64,000 bases of DNA. It comes from Luteolibacter sp. SL250. Its GTDB lineage: Bacteria > Verrucomicrobiota > Verrucomicrobiia > Verrucomicrobiales > Akkermansiaceae. Under the pieces are notes generated by a model. The model was given only the letters and a program-made list of their open reading frames with translations. It had not been told where the DNA came from and ran no database searches. A program made the position numbers and the translations under genes. The stretch lies in contig NZ_CP113054.1 of NCBI RefSeq assembly GCF_026625605.1, positions 3,100,001 through 3,164,000 on the forward strand. The letters are read 5' to 3'. Of this stretch, positions 37,690 through 46,720 are shown one piece after another (positions within the stretch are counted from its first letter, which is position 1; each line of letters begins with the position of its first letter).

Positions 37690-40600
37690 ATGCTGGAAAC
37701 CCAATCCAATCCCGGAAAACTGATGGCCGCCAACCGCGGCGAGATCGCCATCCGCATCTTCCGCGCCGCCAACGAACTCGGTCTCCGCACCGTCTCGATT
37801 TTCGCCGAAGAAGACCGCTTCTCCATCCACCGTTTCAAGGCGGATGAGGCCTACCAACTGGACTCCTCGAAAGGCCCCGTCGGAGCCTATCTGGATGTCG
37901 AGGGCATCGTCAAACTGGCCAAGTCGAAAGGCGTCACCATGATCCACCCGGGCTATGGTTTTCTGTCTGAGAACGCCGCCTTCGCCCGCGCCTGCGCACG
38001 GGAAGGCATCACCTTCATCGGACCGTCCCCGGAGCTGCTGGAGAACATGGGCGACAAAACCGCCGCCCGCCAGCTTGCTGAGAAATTCAAGGTCCCCACC
38101 CTGCCCGGCACCGAGGAACCGATCACCGACCCGGACCAGGCGCTGACCGTGGCCCATGAGATCGGCTTTCCACTCATCATCAAGGCCGCATTCGGTGGCG
38201 GCGGACGTGGCATGCGCGTGGTGGATAAGCCCTCCCAACTGCCCGGCCTGCTCGCGGAGGCACAGAACGAAGCACTCAACGCCTTCGGGAACGCCGCCGT
38301 TTTCCTGGAGCGCTACATTTCCCGGGCGAAGCACATCGAGGTCCAGATCCTGGGTGACCAGCATGGCAACGTCGTCCATCTCTTCGAACGGGACTGCTCC
38401 GTGCAACGCCGTTACCAGAAGGTGGTGGAGGTTGCCCCTGCCGTGAACCTCGATCCGAAAGTGCGCAAGGAACTCTGCGATGCCGCCGTTTCGCTGGCAA
38501 AGGGCATCGGCTACAACAACGCGGGCACCGTCGAATTCCTCTACGACATGGACAAGAACGACTGGTTCTTCATCGAGATGAACCCGCGCATCCAGGTGGA
38601 GCATACCGTGACCGAGTGCGTCACCGGCATCGACCTCGTCCGTTCCCAGATCCTCGTTTCCGCCGGAAACTCCCTGTTCGGTGATGAGATCGCCATCCCC
38701 CAGCAGGATCAGATGCCCTGCAATGGCTTCGCCATCCAGTGCCGCGTCACCACGGAGGATCCTGAGAAGAACTTCGCGCCGGACTACGGCCGCATCCTGA
38801 ACTACCGCTCCGCAGCGGGCTTTGGCATCCGCCTGGATGCCGCCTCCGGCGACGCCGGTTCCGTGGTCACACCCTACTACGACTCCATGCTGGTGAAGGT
38901 CACCGCCATGGGCCGCAGCTTCCCCATCGCCTGCCAACGGATGGACCGCGCCCTGCGCGAGTTCCGCATCCGCGGGGTGAAGACGAACATCCCTTTCCTG
39001 GAGAACGTCATCGAGGATGAGACCTTCCGCACCGGGCAGGCCCACACGAAGCTGATCGACACCAAAACGTCCCTCTTCAATTTCAAGATCAAGCGAGACC
39101 GGGCCACCCGCACCTTGGCCTACCTCTCGGACATCACCATCAACGGCAATCCTTCCGCGAAGAACTGGAGACCTCCGTCCCCGCTTCCCTCCGCGACCAT
39201 CCCCGCGAAGCGCGGCAGCGGCTTCCCCGCGGACAAGCATACGAAGCATCTCCTGACCGAGCTGGGACCGGAGAAGTTCACCCAGTGGATCCTCGACCAG
39301 AAGCGGCTCCTCATCACGGACACGTCGATGCGGGACGCGCACCAGTCGCTCATCGCCACCCGCATGCGCGGTCTCGACATGCTGAACATCGCGGAGACAT
39401 ATTCCAGCAACCTGCCGCAGCTTTTCTCGCTGGAGAACTGGGGCGGAGCCACCTTCGACACCGCCATGCGATTCCTCAGCGAGGATCCGTGGGAACGCCT
39501 GCGCCAGCTCCGGGAAAAGGTGCCCAACATCCTTTTCCAGATGCTTTTCCGCGGATCGAACGCGGTGGGCTACTCGAACTATCCGGACAATGTGGTGGCC
39601 GGATTCGTGAAACACGCCGCCGACAGCGGCATGGACATCTTCCGGATCTTCGACTCCCTCAACTACCTGCCGAACATGAAGGTGGCCATGGAGGCGGTCC
39701 GCGGGCATGGCAAGGTCCTCTGCGAAGCCGCCATCTGCTACACCGGCGACATCCTCGACGAGAAGCGGGACAAGTATTCCCTGAAATACTACGTCGCCAA
39801 GGCCAAGGAACTGGAGGCCATGGGCGCGCATATCCTCGCCATCAAGGACATGGCGGGTCTCTGCAAGCCGCAGGCCGCCTACAACCTCGTCAAGGCGCTC
39901 AAGGGCGAGATCGGCATTCCGATCCACTTCCACACCCACGACACTTCCGGCCTCAACGCCGCCTCCGTCATCGCCGCCGCCCGTGCCGGTGTCGATATCG
40001 CGGACCTGGCCCTGGCCTCCCTTTCCGGCTCCACCTCCCAGCCGAACCTCAACTCCGTCTGCGCCGCCCTGGCGAACTCCGAACAGGACCCGGGGCTGGA
40101 CATCGAAGCGCTCAACGAGGTTTCCGACTACTGGGAGGAAGTGCTCGGCTTCTACAAGCCCTTCGATTCCGCGCCGCGCGCCGGAACAGCGGAGGTCTAT
40201 GACCATGAGATGCCCGGCGGACAGTACACCAACCTCCGTGAGCAGGCGAACGCCATGGGCCTCGGCCACCGCTGGCGCGAGATCGCCCGCACCTATGCGG
40301 ATGTGAACCAGCTTTTCGGAGACATCGTGAAGGTGACGCCATCGTCAAAGGTGGTCGGCGACATGGCGATGTTCCTCATCACCCGCGGAATCAAATCCGC
40401 CGATGTGCCCAAACTGAAGCCCGGCTCCATCGACTGGCCGGAAAGCGTCATCGACATGCTCTCCGGTGGTCTCGGCCAGCCGGACGGCGGATGGCCTGTG
40501 GAGGTCCAGAAAGTCGTGCTCGGCAACAAGAAAGCCACCACCAAACGGCCCGGCGAACTCGCCGAACCGATCGACCTGGAAGCCACCCGCTCGGAACTCA

Positions 40601-41157
40601 CAGCCAAACTCGGCCGCGATGCCTCCGATGACGATCTCTACTCCCACCTGATGTATCCGCAGGTGTTCTCCGACTTCATCGCGTTCCGGAAGAAATACGA
40701 CGACCTCAGCAGCCTGCCGACCTCCGCGTTCTTCTACGGCCTGCAGATCGGAGAGGAGATCGAAGTCGAGATCGACCCCGGCAAAATCCTCATCATCAAG
40801 CTCATCTCCATCGGTGAGCCGGACAGCGAGGGCCGCCGCGCCTTGTTCTATGAACTCAACGGCATGCCGCGCGAGTCCGTCGTGGCGGACAAGTCGCTCG
40901 TTTCCGTGGCGAAAGCCAGCAGGCCCAAAGGCGACCCTTCCTCCCCTACCCAAGCCTGTGCTCCGATGCCCGGCATGGTCACCGAAGTGGCAGTCTCCGC
41001 CGGGCAGGAAGTGAAGGCGGGTGACAAGCTCATCGTGCTGGAAGCGATGAAGATGCTCACCACCGTCTCCGCCAGTGCCGACGGCATCGTGAAGGAGATC
41101 CTGGTCAAGAAAGGCGACCAGGTGGACAGCGACGACCTGCTGGCGAGGCTGGAGTGA
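37690..41157 (+). CDS. pyc: Pyruvate carboxylase
   Basis: The 1155-residue enzyme makes oxaloacetate from pyruvate and bicarbonate. In order: biotin carboxylase (about 10-460) with the ATP-grasp loop FGGGGRGM, a carboxyltransferase domain (about 535-810) opening DTSMRDAHQSLIATRMRG with KDMAGL, a tetramerisation region, and the biotin carrier domain where VLEAMKML places the biotinyl-lysine at Lys1121. Length matches the full multi-domain enzyme. It is anaplerotic and supplies carbon for aspartate-family amino acids, including threonine encoded at 49-51 kb. It is followed by a strong hairpin. Confidence 0.97.
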   Translation: MLETQSNPGKLMAANRGEIAIRIFRAANELGLRTVSIFAEEDRFSIHRFKADEAYQLDSSKGPVGAYLDVEGIVKLAKSKGVTMIHPGYGFLSENAAFARACAREGITFIGPSPELLENMGDKTAARQLAEKFKVPTLPGTEEPITDPDQALTVAHEIGFPLIIKAAFGGGGRGMRVVDKPSQLPGLLAEAQNEALNAFGNAAVFLERYISRAKHIEVQILGDQHGNVVHLFERDCSVQRRYQKVVEVAPAVNLDPKVRKELCDAAVSLAKGIGYNNAGTVEFLYDMDKNDWFFIEMNPRIQVEHTVTECVTGIDLVRSQILVSAGNSLFGDEIAIPQQDQMPCNGFAIQCRVTTEDPEKNFAPDYGRILNYRSAAGFGIRLDAASGDAGSVVTPYYDSMLVKVTAMGRSFPIACQRMDRALREFRIRGVKTNIPFLENVIEDETFRTGQAHTKLIDTKTSLFNFKIKRDRATRTLAYLSDITINGNPSAKNWRPPSPLPSATIPAKRGSGFPADKHTKHLLTELGPEKFTQWILDQKRLLITDTSMRDAHQSLIATRMRGLDMLNIAETYSSNLPQLFSLENWGGATFDTAMRFLSEDPWERLRQLREKVPNILFQMLFRGSNAVGYSNYPDNVVAGFVKHAADSGMDIFRIFDSLNYLPNMKVAMEAVRGHGKVLCEAAICYTGDILDEKRDKYSLKYYVAKAKELEAMGAHILAIKDMAGLCKPQAAYNLVKALKGEIGIPIHFHTHDTSGLNAASVIAAARAGVDIADLALASLSGSTSQPNLNSVCAALANSEQDPGLDIEALNEVSDYWEEVLGFYKPFDSAPRAGTAEVYDHEMPGGQYTNLREQANAMGLGHRWREIARTYADVNQLFGDIVKVTPSSKVVGDMAMFLITRGIKSADVPKLKPGSIDWPESVIDMLSGGLGQPDGGWPVEVQKVVLGNKKATTKRPGELAEPIDLEATRSELTAKLGRDASDDDLYSHLMYPQVFSDFIAFRKKYDDLSSLPTSAFFYGLQIGEEIEVEIDPGKILIIKLISIGEPDSEGRRALFYELNGMPRESVVADKSLVSVAKASRPKGDPSSPTQACAPMPGMVTEVAVSAGQEVKAGDKLIVLEAMKMLTTVSASADGIVKEILVKKGDQVDSDDLLARLE

Positions 41158-41169
41158 CGGATCGGGTTT

Positions 41170-41195
41170 CCGTGGGATGGACCACCATCCCACGG
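41170..41195 (+). terminator. Strong hairpin after pyruvate carboxylase
   Basis: A perfect 11-bp stem (CCGTGGGATGG/CCATCCCACGG) closes the 4-nt loop ACCA. It lacks a T tract, so it may be a Rho-type boundary or an mRNA-stabilising hairpin. Confidence 0.6.
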
Positions 41196-41262
41196 CCATC
41201 AACTTGCGTGCATCCCGTTTTTCCTTGAAGCGGCAATGACCGGCAGGGAATCTCGTATCCTG

Positions 41263-42039
41263 ATGAAAGCCTCCACCCTCCTGCTGACGCTTGTCCTTCC
41301 GGTCACATGCAGCTTCGCCCAGGAGGCACCGGAGGCCCTCGCGTCCCTGAAAGGAGCTTACGAGAAGGAGAGCCTCGCGGCGCTGGATCCCCTGACGAAG
41401 CGCTATGTGGACAGCCTCCACTCGCTGAAGCTGAAATACACGCAGTCCGGAGATCTGGAAGGTGCCCTCGCGGTGGATGGGGAGATCAAGCGGATGGCGG
41501 ACAACGGAGGAAGCAAGCACCCATCAACCGGGGATCCGATTCCCGCGGATCTCGCCGCTCTCAGGAACATCTATATCGACGCTGCCTCCAAGGCCGTTGG
41601 TCCGCTCACGGGTAGTTACATCACATCCCTGGAGGCGATGAAATTGAAGTTCACCCAGCTCGGCAAACTTGAGGAAGCGGTCGCAGTGGACAACGAACTC
41701 AAGCGACAGACCGCACTCGTGCAAGCAGCCTCTCCCAAGGCATCCGCGGACAAAATTGATACCGCCAAACTGGCGGAGCTGAAATGGCGCATGCCGGAGA
41801 AGCTTCTGCCCGGTGGTGAGTCCAGCCGCCAGTGGGTCCAGTTCGCCCCCAACGGCCGCCTCGTCTGCGGGTGGAACACCGCCAACTTCAACTGGAAACC
41901 GGCTGACGATGGCAGCGTTCTTTTCTATCCATTCAAAAACCGGCAGAAGGCGGTGAAATTCGAGTGGGACAACGAGTCCCCCACCGCCACGATCAGCACC
42001 GAAGACAGCTCCCACAAGGTCACCCAGTTCAGGCGGTGA
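41263..42039 (+). CDS. Exported protein with two helical repeats and a beta C-domain
   Basis: A 258-residue secreted protein with a signal peptide (MKASTLLLTLVLPVTCSFA). It holds two tandem repeats of about 50 residues that align well: L..Y......L.PL...Y..SL...KLK.TQ.G.LE.A.AVD.E.KR (about residues 28-77 and 100-150). These are predicted helical hairpins. The C-terminal 80 residues form a beta-rich domain beginning KWRMPE. Proteins with this repeat-plus-beta design are common in Verrucomicrobia and Planctomycetes, and their role is unknown. The ATG at 41263 is chosen for the signal peptide. Confidence 0.85.
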   Translation: MKASTLLLTLVLPVTCSFAQEAPEALASLKGAYEKESLAALDPLTKRYVDSLHSLKLKYTQSGDLEGALAVDGEIKRMADNGGSKHPSTGDPIPADLAALRNIYIDAASKAVGPLTGSYITSLEAMKLKFTQLGKLEEAVAVDNELKRQTALVQAASPKASADKIDTAKLAELKWRMPEKLLPGGESSRQWVQFAPNGRLVCGWNTANFNWKPADDGSVLFYPFKNRQKAVKFEWDNESPTATISTEDSSHKVTQFRR

Positions 42040-42373
42040 GAAGCCGCGCCATCCACCGATGGCCCGCCCATATCTCCATCAGAATGTCCGCGCTCAGTAG
42101 CACAAGGATCACCCACCCCAGCCTCCTCAGCCACCTGTCCGCGTTCGTCGCGGAAAGCCAGTGTCCGCTGGCCCGGATCGCCCAATGAGCCAGGTGATCC
42201 GACTGCCAGATCAGAACCAGAGGCAGTACGAATGATGCTCCCTCACGGAATGCGCGGCCAACACCCAGATGGTATCCGGCAGTCAACAGCACCACCACCG
42301 CCACCGCCGCCGAAATCCAGCGGTGGTGTTTGAGCGAAGGTGATGCGGCATAGTCCGCCTCTTTCAATTCCAT
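42029..42373 (-). CDS. Small membrane protein, hypothetical
   Basis: The 114-residue protein has three hydrophobic segments (ISAAVAVVVLLTAGYHLGV, FVLPLVLIWQ, and LGWVILVLLSADILMEIW). There is no recognised family. It overlaps the end of the preceding plus-strand gene by 11 bases in convergent orientation. Its composition is protein-like and the frame is complete, so it is probably real. Confidence 0.65.
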   Translation of the reverse strand: MELKEADYAASPSLKHHRWISAAVAVVVLLTAGYHLGVGRAFREGASFVLPLVLIWQSDHLAHWAIRASGHWLSATNADRWLRRLGWVILVLLSADILMEIWAGHRWMARLLTA

Positions 42374-42549
42374 GATTTGTTCCGGGTGATGATCAATTAC
42401 CCGCCGGATGTATCAGCCCGGAGCCACAGGCTCCATCCCAAAACGGGGCTGAGATGCCGCTGCCTCCACTCTCCCGCGATCACGGAATGGCGGAAACCCG
42501 CAATCCATGGGAATCTCCATCCGTTCTCTCCCCCCCTTTTCCACCCCAA

Positions 42550-43323
42550 ATGAAACGCCCCCTCGGCCTCACGGCCGCGTTTGCCCTGATGGCAGCATCC
42601 ACAGGCACCACGCTCGCCCAGAATTCCCTTCTCATCACCTACGCGGAGAACCCGGGTAGCGTGAACTCCACGCTCTCCCACACCAGTGTCTTCGACTTCA
42701 ACAACCTCTCCACCGGAGACCTGACCAACGTCAACTGGGATGGCGTTGGCACCTACGACCGGCTGAGCATCAGGAACGCAGACGTCTATGGAGGCGCGGG
42801 CACGGGCGGTTCCCGCTACTCCGTGCAGGGTGCCGGCGGCGTGGAGACCTCCACCCTCTCCTTCAGTAACAATCATGCCTACTTCGGCATGTGGTGGTCC
42901 GCCGGTGACAACCAGAACGAGCTTTCCTTCTTCAGCGGTGACACGTTGATCGCCCGATTCAGCACGGAGACCCTCCTCGCACGCCTCGCCACCACCCGGG
43001 AATACCATGGCAATCCCAACGAAGGTGACTTCAAGGGAGGAAACGCCGGTGAACCCTATGCTTTCGTCAATTTCTTCGGCGAGGGCGACACCACCTGGGA
43101 TCGCATCGTTTTCACCAACACCTCCGGCAGCGGATTCGAGACGGACAATCACACGGACCGCGTCCAGAAGTGGGGCTATTATGCCGAAGAAGAAAACAAG
43201 CCGATACCAGGTGTCGTGCTTGCCCGTGCATCCGGAGACACGGTGAACATGGTTCCTGAACCCTCCTCATCGGCCTTGTTCGCCGGTCTCGTCGGGCTCA
43301 TGGCTTTCCGCCGCAGGCGTTGA
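42550..43323 (+). CDS. PEP-CTERM exported protein
   Basis: The 257-residue protein has a signal peptide (MKRPLGLTAAFALMAASTGTTLAQ), a beta-rich mature region rich in Asn, Thr and Gly, and the sorting tail VPEPSSSALFAGLVGLMAF followed by RRRR. The upstream frame extension to 42454 is not supported. It is the best-preserved PEP-CTERM substrate in the window. Exosortase/XrtA processing is expected from family knowledge. Confidence 0.92.
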   Translation: MKRPLGLTAAFALMAASTGTTLAQNSLLITYAENPGSVNSTLSHTSVFDFNNLSTGDLTNVNWDGVGTYDRLSIRNADVYGGAGTGGSRYSVQGAGGVETSTLSFSNNHAYFGMWWSAGDNQNELSFFSGDTLIARFSTETLLARLATTREYHGNPNEGDFKGGNAGEPYAFVNFFGEGDTTWDRIVFTNTSGSGFETDNHTDRVQKWGYYAEEENKPIPGVVLARASGDTVNMVPEPSSSALFAGLVGLMAFRRRR

Positions 43324-43338
43324 TTTCCGGCCGGTTCT

Positions 43339-44217
43339 TCAAGTCGAAACCGCCACCACCTGCAGCCAGCGTCCCACCGTATCCGCCTCCTCCGGCGTGG
43401 TGAGACGGTCATTCACATGGGTGATGGTGAAACCCGCCTCCTCCAGCAACGCGATGTAGTTGTGGGACAGCGAGAGTTCCCAACCGTAGGGATAAGTGCC
43501 AGGTTCACGTGTAAGGTCATGGTCGGCCGCGATGCTTTCCGTCAGGGAAACCACACAACCACCCCACTCACGGCTCATGCGCCCGAAAAGCCCCTCCAGC
43601 TCCGGCCGGGTGAAATACTCCAAGACCCCGCCGTTGGTCACCAGCACGGTTCCCGGACCACCATTCTGCTCCATCCAACGCAGTCCGTCCGAGTGATGGA
43701 AGGACATCCGGCCACTCTCCCGGTAGATCAGCCGGTTGTTCTCAACCTGCTGGAGGTTCACATCGACGCCGTGGAACTCCGGAAGATCCGGCAGGCAGCG
43801 GCGGAAATGATCGAGAATCTTCCCATCCCCGGAACCGATCTCAACCATCCGGCGGAGTGAATTGCGCATGCCATCCATCGCGCTTCGGGTCTTGTCCACG
43901 ATCGACGAATGATAGGCCAGAAAGAGGGTTTCGTAGCGATGGGACAGTCCCTCGTAGAATTCATCCGACGCTCCTGACGCCCAGTAGTCGCGCAGGAAAT
44001 CCCGGATCATCGCATGATCCTCCTCGCCCACCGCCTTCATGAAGTGGCCGTTCCTGATGAGCCGGCCACTGAGGGGTGGGTGGTTTGAAAACGGCTTGCT
44101 CTTGATCGCTGTCGAGAGATCCGGCCTGACGGACATCAGCATCCGTCCGGCGGTTCCTTTCAAAAGGCGGTGAAGTGGAAGATCTGAGGTCTTCCGGTAG
44201 GCTTTCAGCAGTTTCAT
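43339..44217 (-). CDS. SAM-dependent methyltransferase, class I-like
   Basis: The 292-residue protein has the SAM-binding motif VEIGSGDGKIL near residue 128 and the later acidic strand region HGVDVNLQQVENN. The N-terminal 60 residues are basic with LHRLLKGTAGRMLM and may bind a partner. The substrate is unknown. The start at 44217 was chosen because the upstream extension to 44286 begins with a chance-like sequence. It converges with the PEP-CTERM gene, ending 15 bases from it. Confidence 0.85.
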   Translation of the reverse strand: MKLLKAYRKTSDLPLHRLLKGTAGRMLMSVRPDLSTAIKSKPFSNHPPLSGRLIRNGHFMKAVGEEDHAMIRDFLRDYWASGASDEFYEGLSHRYETLFLAYHSSIVDKTRSAMDGMRNSLRRMVEIGSGDGKILDHFRRCLPDLPEFHGVDVNLQQVENNRLIYRESGRMSFHHSDGLRWMEQNGGPGTVLVTNGGVLEYFTRPELEGLFGRMSREWGGCVVSLTESIAADHDLTREPGTYPYGWELSLSHNYIALLEEAGFTITHVNDRLTTPEEADTVGRWLQVVAVST

Positions 44218-44491
44218 GAGTAAATGGGGGGTGTTACTCCGTCCCGCGCCACAAGTGACACGAAGAAACCGGATCGTTATCCACACCGCCCTCCCACCTC
44301 AAGCGTCAAATCCTTGAAGAACAGTTGGTTGAAAATCTCAGCTGATTGTCGGGAGATTCTGATTGTCCGGCATCACCCCTGCCCCATACGCCCGCGTATG
44401 TCACAAGAATGTCGCTTAACGGGGAATGCCGTTCCCCCTTCCGGAGCGAAACTACCCCCAGCTTTCCGCCCTGCGGCTTGCGATCTACCTG

Positions 44492-45628
44492 ATGAAAACG
44501 GCCACCGATCTCACTCCGGAAACTGATGATTCCGGCATCCTCCTGAAACCCGCGAAAGGCAGCTTCCTCCGGAAACTGGGCGCCGGATCGTTGGCTGTCT
44601 CCCTGATTCTCCATGGGATCATCGTGGCCATCGGCATTTTCGTGGTCATCGCCGTCATTCCACCCGAGCCGGAAAAGACGGTCGATTTCAAGCCGAGCGG
44701 CGGAGGAGGCGGCTCCCCTGCGTCCTCCCCCAGCCAGAAGAAGATGCAGGTCAGCATCGCAAAGCCCAATACCGCCCGGGTCGCAGCGGCGAATGTGGCG
44801 AGCGCCTTCACCCTCCCGGAACCAACATCCTCCAGCACCATGAGTTCGCTGGGCGCACTCGGTGGCAGCATGGGCACGGGAGGCCTCGGCGGTGCGGGCA
44901 GCGGCGGTGGCTCTGGAAATGGAACCGGCATGGGCACCGGTGATGGCATGGGTATGGGGAATGGCATGGCCGGCGGAAAAGGCCTCATCGTTTTCGGCAC
45001 CACGCTCAACGTCCGCTCCATCGGTGTGGTGCTGGACGTTTCCGGATCCATGACCAAGCACCTGCCGAAGGTCATCCACGAACTGGACCGGGTGGCGAAA
45101 GGCAGCCCCGTGGTCCTGCATGTCGGTTGCGGCATCAGCGGGGGGAAAACCCGGCCGAACATCGACGCGGTGGTTTCCCAGATGCGCCGCGGCGGCAGTG
45201 AGGATTCCTTCAAGCGCTTCTGGTACCTCTATCAGGATCCGTTCTACCGGGATGAAAAGAAGGACTCCCGCACCAAGGTGGACTTCAGCCGCCCCCTCCC
45301 CGTGCCGGAAGTCTACGAGGTGTTCGCCAGCCGCCATAACACCTATTACAACGATCCTGAAGGACCGAAATCCACCGCCGACGCCATCCTCTCCCGGGAG
45401 TTCGACAAGGTGGACGCGATCTATTGGTTCGCGGACTTTCAGGACCGCATCGATGAGGAACAGGCCGGTGAGATCCTGAAAACGCTCAAGCGCAGGAAGC
45501 AGAAGCTCTACATGCACGCGTCCGCCCAGGGACAGTACATCGATGTGGCCCGCAACCTCATCTGCATCCCCTCCGGCGGCAAGGAGATCCAACCGGACGC
45601 AGACCCGTCGAAGTCAGCGAAGAAGTGA
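44492..45628 (+). CDS. Membrane-anchored VWA-like protein with Gly-rich linker
   Basis: The 378-residue protein has a cytoplasmic N-terminus, one transmembrane helix (SLILHGIIVAIGIFVVIAVI near residue 40) and a long Gly/Ser/Met-rich linker (residues about 70-165). A von Willebrand A-like domain follows, with the MIDAS motif DVSGS (around residue 186) and an acidic strand AIYWFADFQDR. Such proteins with ExbB/TonB-like N-termini are frequent in Verrucomicrobia. A regulatory or adhesion role outside the membrane is possible. The ATG at 44492 follows a leader holding a short GGGGAA/TTCCCC hairpin (44421-44437). Confidence 0.82.
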   Translation: MKTATDLTPETDDSGILLKPAKGSFLRKLGAGSLAVSLILHGIIVAIGIFVVIAVIPPEPEKTVDFKPSGGGGGSPASSPSQKKMQVSIAKPNTARVAAANVASAFTLPEPTSSSTMSSLGALGGSMGTGGLGGAGSGGGSGNGTGMGTGDGMGMGNGMAGGKGLIVFGTTLNVRSIGVVLDVSGSMTKHLPKVIHELDRVAKGSPVVLHVGCGISGGKTRPNIDAVVSQMRRGGSEDSFKRFWYLYQDPFYRDEKKDSRTKVDFSRPLPVPEVYEVFASRHNTYYNDPEGPKSTADAILSREFDKVDAIYWFADFQDRIDEEQAGEILKTLKRRKQKLYMHASAQGQYIDVARNLICIPSGGKEIQPDADPSKSAKK

Positions 45629-45688
45629 CGCCTGGATCTTCAATTCCGTCATCGACTTTCCCCGAACCTCGCGGATCATCCTGCCAAC

Positions 45689-46609
45689 ATGGCCGCAGGC
45701 AGCCTACTTACCCTCCTCGACGACATCGCGTCGATCCTTGACGACGTCTCCATCCTCACCAAAAAGGCCGCGGCGAAAACAGCGGGTGTGCTGGGTGACG
45801 ATCTCGCACTGAATGCCCAGCAGGTCAGCGGCGTGGTTTCCAAACGGGAACTTCCCGTCGTTTGGGCGGTGGCGAAGGGTTCCTTCGTCAACAAGCTCAT
45901 CCTCGTCCCGCTGGCGCTGCTCATCAGTGCCTTCGCACCTTGGGCCATCACCCCGCTGCTGATGATCGGTGGCCTCTACCTTTGCTTCGAAGGAGTCGAA
46001 AAACTCCACCACGCCCTCCAGCACCGCGGGAAGAAGTCCGAAGAGGAAGCCGGGCAGAATCTTTCCGAACTGGCTGCCACAACACCTGACGAAAAGGTGG
46101 AGACCGAGGCGGATAAGATCAAGGGGGCCATCCGCACCGACTTCGTACTCTCCGCGGAGATCATCGCCATCACGCTGGGGGTCGTGGAAAATGAAAATCT
46201 GGTCCGCCAGGCGCTGTCCCTTTCTTCCATCGCCATGATCATGACCGTGGGAGTCTATGGACTTGTCGCCGGCATCGTGAAACTCGATGACGCCGGACTC
46301 TACCTCACCCAGCGGGAAGGCGCGGCTCCGAAAGCAGTCGGCCGCGGCATCCTCTGGACCGCCCCGCTTCTGATGAAGCTTCTCTCCATCCTCGGCACCG
46401 CCGCCATGTTCCTGGTTGGCGGAGGCATCGTGGTCCACGGCATCCACTGGCTGTATCTGCAGATCGAGCACATCGCGGCTGCCACTGGTGGCTTTCTCGC
46501 ACCGATCGTCTCCTCTCTTCTCAACGGCATCTGCGGCCTCATCGCCGGTATCCTCGTGCTGCTGCTGGTGAACGGCATCCGCAAGCTGCGCGGGAAGTCT
46601 TCGCATTGA
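45689..46609 (+). CDS. DUF808 family membrane protein (YedI-like)
   Basis: The 306-residue protein begins [18 protein letters not shown], the conserved opening of the DUF808/YedI family, and has the [20 protein letters not shown] and [15 protein letters not shown] segments and four to six hydrophobic helices. Its function in the inner membrane is unknown. It is spaced 60 bases from the VWA gene, perhaps co-transcribed. Full length agrees with the family. Confidence 0.95.
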   Translation: MAAGSLLTLLDDIASILDDVSILTKKAAAKTAGVLGDDLALNAQQVSGVVSKRELPVVWAVAKGSFVNKLILVPLALLISAFAPWAITPLLMIGGLYLCFEGVEKLHHALQHRGKKSEEEAGQNLSELAATTPDEKVETEADKIKGAIRTDFVLSAEIIAITLGVVENENLVRQALSLSSIAMIMTVGVYGLVAGIVKLDDAGLYLTQREGAAPKAVGRGILWTAPLLMKLLSILGTAAMFLVGGGIVVHGIHWLYLQIEHIAAATGGFLAPIVSSLLNGICGLIAGILVLLLVNGIRKLRGKSSH

Positions 46610-46660
46610 GCTGAGTAGGAATCCTCCCCGCCGAAGCTCTCACGAGACTCGCTACCCATC

Positions 46661-46691
46661 AAAAAAGAAAGCCCGGTCGCGTGACCGGGCT
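46661..46691 (-). terminator. Rho-independent terminator of transketolase gene
   Basis: On the minus strand a 9-bp stem (AGCCCGGTC/GACCGGGCT) with a 4-nt loop is followed by TTCTTTTTT. It may also act on the opposite DUF808 transcript, where the tail is C-rich. Confidence 0.85.
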
Positions 46692-46720
46692 TCCCCATTG
46701 GAATCAAACTTCCGGAAGGA

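Noticed and set aside
37606..40269. 887-codon open frame antisense to pyruvate carboxylase
   Set aside because: Same GC-bias effect; no domain, and the sense gene is complete and conserved.
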